NCBI GenBank assembly: GCA_012026795.1
Contig: VEPM01000026.1
Coordinates: 1-58,409 of the forward strand
DNA length: 58,409 nucleotides
From: Candidatus Methanoperedens sp.
GTDB lineage: Archaea > Halobacteriota > Methanosarcinia > Methanosarcinales > Methanoperedenaceae
Reading direction: 5' to 3'
In this document: piece by piece, positions 16,331 to 25,599 of the stretch
Layout of the letters: every line of letters starts with the position of its first letter
Position numbering within the stretch: position 1 is the stretch's first letter
Made by a program: the position numbers and the translations under genes
Notes under the pieces: generated by a model
What the model was told of the DNA's origin: nothing
Databases searched by the model: none
What the model saw: only the letters and a program-made list of their open reading frames with translations

Positions 16331-17206
16331 TTAATGCCCGGTCTGGTGGCCGAGTTCGGGCAGGACGCACTCGGCACATTCGAATTGCAGCGTGGTATGG
16401 ACTATCTGGAATCTTTCCCTGAGTATCCTGTTTATTTCATTAATTAATATTTCTGTCTGCTGGACATGGATACTGTCCACAAGCACATGTGCGCTCATGG
16501 CATGGATATTTGAACAAATGCTCCAGATGTGGATATCATGTATCCCTTTTATGCCTTCTATTTCCATCATTACCTTTGAAAGAATATCCGCATCTACGTG
16601 CTCTGGCGCAAATTCAAGAAGGATATGGATTGAACCTAAAACGAGCCTGGCTGCCCCGTAAAGAAGCATGAGGCCTATTATAATACTTAAGATGGGGTCA
16701 ACAATATTATTCCCGGTGAAAATAATAACTACTGCGCCTGCTATTACGGCTATTGATGCAAGAGCATCACTGATAACATGGAGATAGGCACCTTTGATAT
16801 TGAGGTCATGATGCCCGTGCAGTTTTAAAGCCGCCCAGGTATTGGCCAGAAGCCCGACCGTTGCGATAATCAGCACTTCAAAGCCTTTTACGGGAGGGGG
16901 GTCTAAAATCCTCTCATATGCCTCATAAAAGATGAGAACCGAAATCCCTATTATTGTCAATCCATTGATGAGGGCGGCAAATATTTCAAACCTGTGATAA
17001 CCGAAGGTCACATTCCTGCTGGATGGGCGCGCTGAGATCCTGATTGCCCCATAAGTGAGCAATAAGGCGATAACATCCATGAAAACATGAGCCGCATCCG
17101 AGAGCAGTGCAAGGCTGTTCGATATTATCCCGCCTGCAAATTCAAGGAAAAAGATGAACGTGGTCAGGATTATTGCGATTTTCAGGTTTTTATTGATATC
17201 TTCCAT
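16331..17206 (-). CDS. Cation diffusion facilitator (CzcD-type metal efflux)
   Basis: I choose ATG 17206, because an in-frame ATG at 17287 would add 27 polar residues unlike the family and overlap a decayed gene. The protein of about 291 residues has six membrane segments and the paired CDF metal motifs: SDAAHVFMD in segment 2 and HVISDALAS in segment 5, plus a His-rich HGHHD loop. A cytoplasmic domain with HDIHIW and a terminal ECAECVLPELGHQTGH follows. Zn2+ or Fe2+/Cd2+ export by H+ antiport is expected for the family. It is convergent with cheD, 7 bases apart. Confidence 0.88.
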   Translation of the reverse strand: MEDINKNLKIAIILTTFIFFLEFAGGIISNSLALLSDAAHVFMDVIALLLTYGAIRISARPSSRNVTFGYHRFEIFAALINGLTIIGISVLIFYEAYERILDPPPVKGFEVLIIATVGLLANTWAALKLHGHHDLNIKGAYLHVISDALASIAVIAGAVVIIFTGNNIVDPILSIIIGLMLLYGAARLVLGSIHILLEFAPEHVDADILSKVMMEIEGIKGIHDIHIWSICSNIHAMSAHVLVDSIHVQQTEILINEINRILRERFQIVHTTLQFECAECVLPELGHQTGH

Positions 17207-17283
17207 TTGTAGTTCTTTATTGGGGTTATTGGGGTAAATATTTTGTTTGTCCTGTCTATTCCATCCGTCTAACCCTGCATTAA

Positions 17284-17490
17284 TCAAAAATACAATATTT
17301 CATTAAAGTTGAAAAAAAAGAACTTGAGAATTCCATCATCAAATTCACTTATGACACCAACAGGATAGAAGGCTCAAAACTAAGTTTAAGGGATACGTCG
17401 CTTCTCCTTGAAAATTGCGAGAAAGGAGAAATTCTATATTCTGCTCTTTATGGCGCTGCATATCATTACTTACAAGTTCTACAAACTTGA
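17284..17490 (+). pseudogene. Fic-family protein fragment
   Basis: An open frame without its own start codon reads FIKVEKKELENSIIKFTY, then DTNRIEGSKLSLRDTSLLLE, which resembles the N-terminal helix region of Fic/DOC AMP-transferase proteins (usual form: YxxxxIEGNxLTLxET). It ends at TGA 17488, before the catalytic HPFxxGNGR motif of a full protein. Only about 60 of the usual 250-350 residues remain, so this is a decayed gene. Confidence 0.5.
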
Positions 17491-17673
17491 TTCAGCGGTT
17501 GCTTCCTGGTTAATGGCGATATCCTTACTTTTCTCAGTATTAATTTCAACCAGCTTATAAACAGGATTGCCCATTATTATAAAATGGTTATATTTTATAT
17601 AAAGCCTTTCTATTGTCTTTCCAAAAATACCCGCTTTTAATAATTCCACTCTTTCTTGTCGCGTTCTTAACAT
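17479..17673 (-). CDS. Small hypothetical protein
   Basis: ATG 17673 opens about 64 residues (MLRTRQERVELLKAGIFGKTIERLYIKYN...). A GTG at 17691 would add six residues. The text contains a plausible amphipathic helix and a strand-like HFIIMGNPVYKLVEIN, but no family is recognised and no strong ribosome binding site is visible. Its end overlaps the Fic remnant by a few bases. Confidence 0.4.
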   Translation of the reverse strand: MLRTRQERVELLKAGIFGKTIERLYIKYNHFIIMGNPVYKLVEINTEKSKDIAINQEATAESSL

Positions 17674-17880
17674 AACCCATTTCCTACCCACTAATATAAT
17701 CTTATTTCTAACCCGTTTTTTTATATTTTGTTATTTAGTAGCACTGATAAATAGTATTGTGTGATTAAAGTAGTACTAATAAATGGAAAAGGTTGATGAG
17801 CTGACCTTCCAGTGTGCGACATTACGGGTTCATCTATGGTTCAGCTTAATTCATCGCATTTCATTATACCTTAAATCACT

Positions 17881-19794
17881 CTAAGCAAGCCGTATCGTTT
17901 CCAGATTCATTGGCGCCTTGGTCTCAATCTTGAATTTCCGATATATCGAACTGGCAAGGTCCATACAGTTCTTTTCGTCTCCATGCTGGGTCAGGACATG
18001 TTCGGGTCTTGGTCTCATTTTTCGGATATACTCCATAAGCTGCATCCTGTCAGAATGGCCTGAGAATCCATCAACTGTATCAATATTCATGTTAATCTTT
18101 ACTGTCTCTGTTCTTCCTCCGGCTGCATGCATGGGTATTTCTTTCCAGCCTTTCTGGATACGCCTGCCAAGTGTACCTTCAGCCTGGTAACCTACGAAAA
18201 CAAGCGTATTCTTTTCCTCAGGCCCGAATGCCTTTAAATATTCCATAACAGGGCCGCCGTTCATCATGCCTGATGTGGCAAGAACTATACAGGATTCACG
18301 GTCATCCAGGATTTTCTGCCGCTTTTCTTTTGAATCGACCTGGACAAAACATTTTGCAAGGAATGGGTTCATACCTTTATGGAAAATCTGGTTTCTCAGT
18401 TCATTGTTCAAATATTCCGGGTGGGTTGTATGAATTGCCGTAGCTTCATAGATCATGCCGTCAAGATAAACCGGTACTTCCGGGATTACTCCTTTGCGTA
18501 TTGCTTCTTCAAGCACTATCATGACTTCCTGGCTTCTTCCAACAGCGAATGTCGGTATCAGGAGATTTCCGCCGTTATCAAGGGTTTCCCTGGCTATTTC
18601 CTGCAAATGCCGTTCAGCATCTTTTCTTGAAGGCTGCATATCCCTTGATCCGCCGTAAGTCGCTTCCGTGACAATTGTTTCCACCCGGGGGAAATCATTA
18701 ATGGCAGGATCGAACAGGCGTGTCTTCTCATATTTGAAATCGCCTGTAAAAGCTATATTATACAGGCCATCCCCGACATGGAAATGAGCGACAGAAGAAC
18801 CAAGGATATGACCTGCATTATGGAATGTCAGTTTCATATCCGGACCGATATCCGTAACATCCCCATAATTCAATGTTATAGTATGTTTGAGAACTTCACG
18901 GATCATAACCGATTCATATGGGCTTTTCTTGCCTTCACGGGCGGCAACATCGATATAATCCAGCTGAAGTAAGGCCATCAGGTCTCTCGTGGGAGGCGTG
19001 CAATAAACCGGCCCTTCAAATCCATATTTATACAATAACGGAACAAGCCCGATATGGTCAAGATGCGCATGAGTAAGAACTATTGCATCGATCTGGCTTA
19101 TAGGGTGCACCTCAGGCACATACAGGTAGGGTGAGCCATTATCATCACCGCCAACGTTTACACCACAGTCAATTAAGATCCTTGTTTCAGGAGTCGATAG
19201 CAAAAAACAACTGCGTCCGACTTCACGGCAGGCACCCAGAGTGGTCAGCCGTACCCATTTATCCTTGGATGAAATACCGCGGTGTATCTTTCGGCCTATG
19301 GTTTTAAGAAGAGTTTTCCTCTCTTCCTTGTTAGCGCGCATGAACTGGCGGATATTGTTTACGGTCGTGGATTTCATAGGAGGTGTGCGGACCACCTTTG
19401 GTGTCCATCCGATCTCTTTTGTGATCTCGCGAAGTGTTTCGCCATGCCTTCCTATGACAAGCCCGGGTTTCTCCGCTTCAATTACAACTTCACCGGTATC
19501 CACATCAAAAAAATGATTTGAAATTCCGGATTCTGTTGAAACAATCTTTGCAATTGCACTGATCGCTTCTTCGGGCTGTGCAAGAACTTTCGGATCAGGC
19601 CTTACAACAAGGCGTTTTCTCAGTTCCTTGGCAAGACCCTTGATAAGATCCCCGTCATCAGCGAATTTTCTTGGCTCTTCGGTATAAATAACAAGTTCAG
19701 GCCCCTCAAAATCCACATCAGAGATCGTGATATCCTTGGGAAGCTGCGCTTTTATTTTCTTTTTCAAATCATTTAATACTTCTTCAACTGTCAT
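17881..19794 (-). CDS. fttA: Transcription termination factor aCPSF1/FttA (KH-beta-CASP ribonuclease)
   Basis: The 637-residue protein has the aCPSF1 layout: two N-terminal KH-type domains ([10 protein letters not shown] near 113), a metallo-beta-lactamase domain with THAHLDHIG at about 241-249, a beta-CASP insert and a C-terminal SGHSDR motif near 578 with a final TQHGDE. Zinc-ligand residues are intact. The protein is known to terminate transcription and cleave RNA at U-rich sites in archaea. AGAAGGAA precedes the ATG. It lies 52 bases downstream of psmB, a neighbourhood I recall as conserved in euryarchaea. Confidence 0.95.
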   Translation of the reverse strand: MTVEEVLNDLKKKIKAQLPKDITISDVDFEGPELVIYTEEPRKFADDGDLIKGLAKELRKRLVVRPDPKVLAQPEEAISAIAKIVSTESGISNHFFDVDTGEVVIEAEKPGLVIGRHGETLREITKEIGWTPKVVRTPPMKSTTVNNIRQFMRANKEERKTLLKTIGRKIHRGISSKDKWVRLTTLGACREVGRSCFLLSTPETRILIDCGVNVGGDDNGSPYLYVPEVHPISQIDAIVLTHAHLDHIGLVPLLYKYGFEGPVYCTPPTRDLMALLQLDYIDVAAREGKKSPYESVMIREVLKHTITLNYGDVTDIGPDMKLTFHNAGHILGSSVAHFHVGDGLYNIAFTGDFKYEKTRLFDPAINDFPRVETIVTEATYGGSRDMQPSRKDAERHLQEIARETLDNGGNLLIPTFAVGRSQEVMIVLEEAIRKGVIPEVPVYLDGMIYEATAIHTTHPEYLNNELRNQIFHKGMNPFLAKCFVQVDSKEKRQKILDDRESCIVLATSGMMNGGPVMEYLKAFGPEEKNTLVFVGYQAEGTLGRRIQKGWKEIPMHAAGGRTETVKINMNIDTVDGFSGHSDRMQLMEYIRKMRPRPEHVLTQHGDEKNCMDLASSIYRKFKIETKAPMNLETIRLA

Positions 19795-19846
19795 TATTTT
19801 TTTCCTTCTAAAAAAAACTTAAATATCCTAAAAATAAAATATGAAT

Positions 19847-20476
19847 TTATGCAAGTGTGTCACGTATTTTCTTAACTACGCCATCTGCCACTTGCATAAA
19901 TCCATCTTTGGTGATCTTTACGACATTAATGCCATCACCAGATGCTGAATCACGCTTCATGGCACTATGCAGCGCGCGCACTGCGAGTTCAACTCCATCA
20001 TCAATGGGCATATTGTCTACATACCTGTCTTCAAGAACACCGTATGCCATCGGTGAACCTGAGCCTGTTGAAACAGCTTTTCTCTCATCAATAATTCCGC
20101 CTACAGCGTCAAGGGAATAAATACTGGGGCCATTTTTATCGACCCCGCCAACAAGAAGCTGGACATAATAAGGGTAATATCTATTACTGCTCAAAATATT
20201 TGCCAGTAGACTTACTATACCCTTTACAGTCATGGGTTCTTCTCTTCGCATTTTGTAAAGTTTTGACTCAACCTGCATCCACTTTACAAGTCTTTGGGCG
20301 TCACCTACGGAGCCTGCTGTGGTCATTGCCACGAGATCATCAATCTGATAGACTTTCTTTGCATCCTTACTTGCAATAAAATGTCCCATCGTAGCTCTTT
20401 TCTCAGTGGCAAATACTACACCCTCATCGCAAACCAACCCTATTGTGGTAGTTCCTTTATATTCCATATTATCCAT
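19847..20476 (-). CDS. psmB: 20S proteasome beta subunit
   Basis: The 209-residue precursor has an eight-residue propeptide MDNMEYKG before the catalytic Thr (TTTIG). The mature numbering gives Glu17 (ATEKR) and Lys33 (AKKVYQID), as in archaeal beta subunits, so it should be active. It assembles with alpha subunits into the 20S core particle. The ribosome binding site is AAGAGGTAT. A TATA box TTTTTATACC (complement of 20541-20550) gives a promoter shared with fttA. Confidence 0.96.
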   Translation of the reverse strand: MDNMEYKGTTTIGLVCDEGVVFATEKRATMGHFIASKDAKKVYQIDDLVAMTTAGSVGDAQRLVKWMQVESKLYKMRREEPMTVKGIVSLLANILSSNRYYPYYVQLLVGGVDKNGPSIYSLDAVGGIIDERKAVSTGSGSPMAYGVLEDRYVDNMPIDDGVELAVRALHSAMKRDSASGDGINVVKITKDGFMQVADGVVKKIRDTLA

Positions 20477-20540
20477 TTTAAATACCTCTTAAACCTCATC
20501 ACAGAAAATGAGAAAATTAGCATTATATAATCTGTTTAGG

Positions 20541-20550
20541 GGTATAAAAA
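20541..20550 (-). promoter_or_regulatory. psmB-fttA promoter TATA box
   Basis: On the minus strand TTTTTATACC lies 65-75 bases upstream of the psmB ATG, the only good TATA element in the 146-base gap. It would drive psmB and fttA. Confidence 0.5.
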
Positions 20551-20622
20551 GGTTATTGCCAGAATGAGCCAAATCCAGTTGAAAAATTAAATTAATCATA
20601 CTTAGGAAACCGGGTCAATTGT

Positions 20623-22059
20623 TTATTCCAGCCCCATATGTCCCAGGATATGATGATAATGTTCCGGAGGCACCAATGAATAAAAGGCTTTCTGGACAAC
20701 CTCGCTTAATGCGGGATGGATATGCATTCCCTGATATACAGGCTCCGGATTTTCTTCTTTTGTATACATGAGATTCACTATTTCCTGTATAAGGATAGAT
20801 GCATAAGGGCCTATAATATGAGCGCCTAATATCCGTTTGGTACTTTTCTCCAATATGATCTTTACAAAATAATCTTTTGCGTCCATGGCTGTTCCTTTTG
20901 CCGTATTTTCATAATTCCAGAAACCAATCAGCAGGTTTGCCTGTCCGTATTTTTCAATGGCTTCTTTTTCTGCCATTCCAACGCCTGCTATCTCAGGATA
21001 TGAGAAAACAGCATAAGGGACTGCATGATAATCCATTTTGATCTTCTGTTTCATGATAGCATTATAGAAAACTACCCTTGATTCATAATTTGCCACGTGC
21101 TTGAAGAGATATTTTCCATTAGCATCCCCAAAAGCCCAGACACCAGGCTGTGTTGTCTCAAGAAACTCATTTACAACAATCCATCCTCTTGCATCTGTAT
21201 TTATTCCCCCTTTCTCAGGATGCAGGATGTCATGGGTGGGGCCCCGCCCTGAAGCAACTAAAATCTCATCAACAATAATATCAACCTGTTTCCCTTCTCT
21301 CCGGGCAATGACTTTTTTCTTCCCGTTTTCTGTTGTTTGCACTTCTTCGACTTCATGACCTGTGATGATGTCCATGAATCCTGACATATCTCTTTTTGCC
21401 AGCATTGAAATCTCCGGCTCTTCTCCAGGGATGTACTGCCTGTTTCTTCCGATAATGGTTACCTTAGAACCCATCGAAGAGAAAAAATGGCCGTACTCTG
21501 CTGCTATGTATCCACCGCCGATTATGGCAACACTTGCTGGAAGCTTTGTCATTTCCAGTACAGTATCACTCGTGAGATAACCTGCTTCCTCCAGCCCTTT
21601 TATTTGTGGTATGATCGTTTTTGAGCCTGTACAGAGAAATATCATTTTTGAAGTAATGGTCGTGGCACCAACTTTCATAGTATATGGTGACACGAATTCT
21701 GCAATATCGTGATAATAATCAATATTGGGGTCGCTGGAAAGTCCTTCACGTATGGATTCAATGTCTTCTGAAATTATTGACCTCATTCTATCCATAATAT
21801 GATTGAAATCAATATTTTTCAATTCCACATCTATGCCGAATTTTCCTGCTGTTCCTATTGTCCTTATAAGTTCAGCAGGATATAGCAGGAGTTTGGAAGG
21901 TATGCATCCGCGGGTAAGGCATATTCCGCCCGGTTCATCTTTATCAATTACAGCAATTTTGAAACCAGGGTTCTTTTCAAGTATTGGGCCAACATAATTC
22001 ATTCCCGAACCTGTTCCGATCACGATCAGGTCATAATTTTTTATATCAATCTTTTCCAA
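20623..22059 (-). CDS. Dihydrolipoamide dehydrogenase-like flavoprotein disulfide reductase
   Basis: The 478-residue protein has the class I pyridine nucleotide-disulfide oxidoreductase layout: FAD motif IVIGTGSGMNYVG at 12-24, redox-active Cys47 and Cys52 in CLTRGC, NAD(P) motif IIGGGYIAAEYG near 180, and the C-terminal catalytic His-Glu pair in HPALSE (448-453). Both cysteines and the His-Glu dyad are present, so reduction of a disulfide substrate by NAD(P)H is expected. The GxGxGxNxxG deviation in the FAD motif (GTGSGMNYVG) is unusual. No 2-oxoacid dehydrogenase subunits are nearby, so the true substrate is open. Confidence 0.85.
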   Translation of the reverse strand: MEKIDIKNYDLIVIGTGSGMNYVGPILEKNPGFKIAVIDKDEPGGICLTRGCIPSKLLLYPAELIRTIGTAGKFGIDVELKNIDFNHIMDRMRSIISEDIESIREGLSSDPNIDYYHDIAEFVSPYTMKVGATTITSKMIFLCTGSKTIIPQIKGLEEAGYLTSDTVLEMTKLPASVAIIGGGYIAAEYGHFFSSMGSKVTIIGRNRQYIPGEEPEISMLAKRDMSGFMDIITGHEVEEVQTTENGKKKVIARREGKQVDIIVDEILVASGRGPTHDILHPEKGGINTDARGWIVVNEFLETTQPGVWAFGDANGKYLFKHVANYESRVVFYNAIMKQKIKMDYHAVPYAVFSYPEIAGVGMAEKEAIEKYGQANLLIGFWNYENTAKGTAMDAKDYFVKIILEKSTKRILGAHIIGPYASILIQEIVNLMYTKEENPEPVYQGMHIHPALSEVVQKAFYSLVPPEHYHHILGHMGLE

Positions 22060-22148
22060 TAAAATTCCCCTTTAATTGAAAATATTCACTTATTTGTTTA
22101 AATCCTTTTTCAAATGGTTAAAATGTTTTCTAATAGTCATAATGGCAT

Positions 22149-22481
22149 ATGATTAATACCAATCCCATCATTTTAGAACCAATGAAAGATGCCATCAAAG
22201 CCGCCCGGGAAGGGGTGATCCTTGATCTTGAGATAACGGCAGGAGCAAAAGAAACTGCAATCCAGGGTTATAATCCATGGCGCAAGCGTATTGAAGTAAG
22301 GATCGCAGAAAGGGCGCAAAAAGGCAAAGCCAATGGAGAGCTTATTTCGTTTTTATCAAAATTATTTAATACTAATTCTAAAAATATAGAGATAGTATCC
22401 GGTCTGGCAAGCAGTAAGAAATCAGTAATGATCTTCCAGGGAAACCCGGAAGAAATTTTAGAAATACTGGGCTCGAAATGA
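22149..22481 (+). CDS. YggU/DUF167 family protein
   Basis: The 110-residue protein matches the DUF167 family (YggU): ITAGAKETAIQGYN, then KRIEVRIAERAQKGKANGELISFLSKLF and VSGLASSKKSVMI. Its biochemical role is unknown. ATG 22149 gives an 11-residue extension. ATG 22182 is an alternative start closer to the family norm. The last four bases overlap the next gene. Confidence 0.85.
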   Translation: MINTNPIILEPMKDAIKAAREGVILDLEITAGAKETAIQGYNPWRKRIEVRIAERAQKGKANGELISFLSKLFNTNSKNIEIVSGLASSKKSVMIFQGNPEEILEILGSK

Positions 22482-22903
22482 TGCAAAGTGATCTTGAAGA
22501 TATAGAACGTCTTGAAAAACTCGAAGAGATTATCCTGGAACTTAAGGAATTTGCACAGGCCGGAGCAATTATCATTGTCGAAGGCAGGAAGGATGAAGGG
22601 TCTTTGCGATATCTTGGCATCAATGGTGATTTCCAGTTTGCTTCGCAGCAGCCATTGCTTGATTTTACGGATTCGCTCTCAAGGGCCGGAAAAGAAATCG
22701 TGCTATTGACCGACTGGGATAAAAGAGGAAGCATAGTTGCACGCAAAATAATTAAACATCTCTCTGCTTATGGTATTGTGCCCAATACCGAAATCAGGTT
22801 AAGGTTAAGATCCCTTTCAAAAAAAAGAATAAAAGACATAGAAAGTCTCAATAATTATATAAATAATTTAAGATATGAAATTCATGGGATTATGAAATTT
22901 TAG
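22478..22903 (+). CDS. Toprim domain protein (small primase-like, UPF0292-type)
   Basis: The 141-residue protein is essentially one Toprim domain: the Glu motif IIVEGRKDEGSL at about 32-43 and the DxD motif LLTDWDKRGS near 75-84. Archaeal proteins of this size are related to RNase M5 and the Toprim part of primases. The substrate is unknown. It is translationally coupled to the YggU gene by a four-base overlap, and it ends three bases from the convergent nitroreductase gene. Confidence 0.85.
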   Translation: MMQSDLEDIERLEKLEEIILELKEFAQAGAIIIVEGRKDEGSLRYLGINGDFQFASQQPLLDFTDSLSRAGKEIVLLTDWDKRGSIVARKIIKHLSAYGIVPNTEIRLRLRSLSKKRIKDIESLNNYINNLRYEIHGIMKF

Positions 22904-22906
22904 AAG

Positions 22907-23482
22907 CTACCTTAACCATTTCACATCGGGCTCATTTTTCTCAGGCATTTCAGTCCTACCCTTCGGGTATCCGAATATCAATGGAGCAACTGCTTTATAG
23001 CCATCAGGTGCGCCAAGCTCTTTTAATAATTTTTCATCCATGAGAGCCGGGAGTAAACCGCCAATCCAGCAGCTTCCGATACCTTTTGAATGAGCAGCCA
23101 GCATCATATTCTGCGCAGCCATCGGACAATCGAAATCAACCGTGGGAGAGTTTTTATTTCCCAGTACTATGACAAGCACAGGAGCACCATAGAACATGTT
23201 TGTTCCCTTTGTTTTGAGAAAAACAAGAAAATCCGAAGCTTTCCTGGAACTGTTTTTCACTGGTTCAAGAATCGGAATCATTGACTTCTTACCGCTTTCG
23301 GATAACTTCTGTAATAAGTCTTTGTTTTTAATCACGAGAAAGCTCCATGGCTGCATATTAAAGCCTGTTGGAGCATATCTTGCGCAATCAATCAGGAATT
23401 GTATATCTTCATCCGATACGGCATCTTCTTTATATTCGCGGACACACCGCCTTGTTTTGATTATTTCAATTATGTCTTTCAA
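22907..23482 (-). CDS. Nitroreductase-family flavoprotein
   Basis: The 191-residue protein has the FMN-binding nitroreductase pattern: IIKTRRCVREYKED at the N-terminus, CARYAPTGFNMQPWSF, and AHSKGIGSCWIGGL in the C-terminal half. It would use NAD(P)H and FMN, but the substrate cannot be read from sequence. The start is TTG 23482, supported by GGGTGAG five bases upstream (complement of 23488-23494). A GC-rich structured region lies in its upstream DNA. Confidence 0.88.
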   Translation of the reverse strand: MKDIIEIIKTRRCVREYKEDAVSDEDIQFLIDCARYAPTGFNMQPWSFLVIKNKDLLQKLSESGKKSMIPILEPVKNSSRKASDFLVFLKTKGTNMFYGAPVLVIVLGNKNSPTVDFDCPMAAQNMMLAAHSKGIGSCWIGGLLPALMDEKLLKELGAPDGYKAVAPLIFGYPKGRTEMPEKNEPDVKWLR

Positions 23483-23554
23483 AATAACTCACCCGATATT
23501 CAAATGGGTCTGATTCAAGTTATATTTTACTCAAATCTCTATTTCTCGAATTCC

Positions 23555-23666
23555 GAAGTTTCTCCTGATCCCAATCCACCGGGCGCGCCGTCAGGGATGC
23601 GGTTGGAAACTGTACTAAGGCGCGGGTAGGAAATCCTCCTTTATTCCCTGACAGCACATATAAAGG
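23555..23666 (-). ncRNA. Candidate structured leader RNA upstream of the nitroreductase gene
   Basis: A GC-rich island stands out in AT-rich surroundings. GTCAGGGA (23590-23597) and TCCCTGAC (23645-23652) pair perfectly, with two further G-C pairs outside after one mismatch, and enclose smaller helices. On the minus strand a TATA-like CCTTTATATG (23657-23666) precedes it, so it could be the 5' leader of the nitroreductase mRNA. GGGAA, GG-N3-A-N2-TCC, CCCGC and TCAGGAGA occur in the order seen in cobalamin riboswitches, but the element is shorter and the match loose. The strand is uncertain, as the TATA also fits the plus-strand gene. Confidence 0.35.
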
Positions 23667-23691
23667 ATAATGATCATTTTATATCAAAATC

Positions 23692-25488
23692 ATGAAATCC
23701 CAACCCCCAATCCTCCCGATGTCATTCCGGGAAGCTAAAAAACTCGGCATCCGGGAATTCGACATAATCCTTGTTACGGGAGATGCCTATGTTGATCATC
23801 CTTTTTTTGGGACAGCATTGATCGGGCGCGTTCTCTGGGATGCAGGATTTACTGTTGGTATCATAGCACAACCTGACTGGAAGAGCAATGATGATTTTAA
23901 AAAGTTAGGAAAACCGCGGTTCTTCTTCGGTGTCAGTTCGGGAAATGTTGATTCCATGGTAAATAATTACACTGCGAACCTCAAAATCAGGAGCGATGAT
24001 GTCTATTCACCCGGCGGAAAAGGGGGACTGCGGCCAAACCGCGCATCAATTGTATATTCTGATAAACTTCATTCGATTTTCCCTGATACACCGATAATTC
24101 TAGGTGGAATTGAAGCAAGCCTGCGGCGGTTTGCCCATTATGATTACTGGTCTGATTCGGTGCGCCAGTCCGTTCTTGCGGATGCGCCTGCGGATATGAT
24201 CGTCTTCGGAATGGGAGAAAGACAGGTTGTGGAGATCGCAAATTGCCTTTCAAAAGGCGGGAACATTAAAGAGATCACAAACATCGCAGGAACAACTGTT
24301 AAAATGGAAATAAACAAATGGCGCTCCACCACGCATGATGGGTATATGGAGATTCCCGGATTTCCTGACGTAGCGCGCGATAAAGAGCTCTATGCAAAAG
24401 CATTCAACCTCCATTACCAGGAACAGGACCCTGTCAGGGGAAGACCTGTTGTCCAACCGCACCCGAAAACCATAATAATCCAGAATAAACCTGCAATGCC
24501 TCTGAGTACCCAGGAACTCGACCATATATATGAACTTCCTTTTTCTAGAAAAGCGCATCCCTCTTATAATAAGCCCATACCAGCGCTTGCCCCTGTCAAA
24601 TTTTCGGTCGTGAGCCACCGCGGGTGTTTTGCATCGTGTTCTTTTTGCGCCCTCACCCATCACCAGGGAAGGATAATCCAGAGCAGGAGCATAGAATCAA
24701 TTGTACGGGAAATAAAAAGAATGGTGAACATGCCTGATTTTAAGGGCATCGTGCAGGATGTGGGAGGGCCAACTGCAAATATGTATTCGATGCAATGCAA
24801 GCGGTGGGAAGGAGAGGGCGCATGCGCTGATAAAATATGTATGGACTGCAAAAGCCTTGACCCAAGCCATAAAAACCAGGTAGAACTCCTCAGGCGCCTC
24901 CTTGAAATAGAAGGAGTTAAAAAAGTGTTCATAGGTTCGGGGATTCGCTATGACCTTGTGCTTAGAGATACATCTGATTATCTTTGCGAACTCTGTGAGC
25001 ATCATGTGAGCGGCCACCTCAAAATTGCGCCTGAACACATAGTAAAACATGTCACGGATATCATGAATAAACCTGGAAAAGAAGTGTTCGAGGAATTCAG
25101 GAAGCGATTTGACGCAGAAAATAAAAGATTCGGGAAACGGCAATATATCCTTCCTTATTTCATGTCAGGGCATCCCGGATGTACAGTGGAAGACATGGTT
25201 GGGCTTGCCGAATATATCCGCAATAATAACCTTTACACTGAGCAGGTGCAGGATTTCACCCCAACACCCATGACGGCTTCCACATGTATGTACTATACGG
25301 GTGTTGATCCTTTTACAATGGAAAAAGTGCATGTGGCTAAAGGACGGGAAAAAAGGATCCAGCGGGCGCTTCTGCAATACAGGGATGAACGGAATTACAG
25401 GCTTGTGGTTGAGGGGCTGAAGATGGCAGGGAGGGAGGATCTGGTCGGGAGTGATATGAAATGCCTGGTCAAGAAAAGAGAAAGGTAA
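23692..25488 (+). CDS. YgiQ family radical SAM protein
   Basis: The 598-residue protein begins with the UPF0313 N-terminal domain (FDIILVTGDAYVDHPFFG) and has the radical SAM cluster motif CFASCSFC near residues 313-320 preceded by SHRGC. A further CADKICMDC stretch near 383-391 and APEH, typical of YgiQ, follow. The reaction is unknown. A TATA-like CATATAAA (23657-23664) about 30 bases upstream suggests a very short leader. Confidence 0.93.
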   Translation: MKSQPPILPMSFREAKKLGIREFDIILVTGDAYVDHPFFGTALIGRVLWDAGFTVGIIAQPDWKSNDDFKKLGKPRFFFGVSSGNVDSMVNNYTANLKIRSDDVYSPGGKGGLRPNRASIVYSDKLHSIFPDTPIILGGIEASLRRFAHYDYWSDSVRQSVLADAPADMIVFGMGERQVVEIANCLSKGGNIKEITNIAGTTVKMEINKWRSTTHDGYMEIPGFPDVARDKELYAKAFNLHYQEQDPVRGRPVVQPHPKTIIIQNKPAMPLSTQELDHIYELPFSRKAHPSYNKPIPALAPVKFSVVSHRGCFASCSFCALTHHQGRIIQSRSIESIVREIKRMVNMPDFKGIVQDVGGPTANMYSMQCKRWEGEGACADKICMDCKSLDPSHKNQVELLRRLLEIEGVKKVFIGSGIRYDLVLRDTSDYLCELCEHHVSGHLKIAPEHIVKHVTDIMNKPGKEVFEEFRKRFDAENKRFGKRQYILPYFMSGHPGCTVEDMVGLAEYIRNNNLYTEQVQDFTPTPMTASTCMYYTGVDPFTMEKVHVAKGREKRIQRALLQYRDERNYRLVVEGLKMAGREDLVGSDMKCLVKKRER

Positions 25489-25599
25489 CATCTTAATTTC
25501 ATTTTGGCCTTAATTTATAAGAACATGCATTATTATAATTAATCTGACCAGTCTATTAATCGTAAGGATTAAATATGAAGTAGATAGCTACCATATACT

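Noticed and set aside
23555-23666. Firm cobalamin or FMN riboswitch call
   Set aside because: Short words resembling both classes appear, but spacing and length do not fit either well, so only a structured-RNA candidate is reported.
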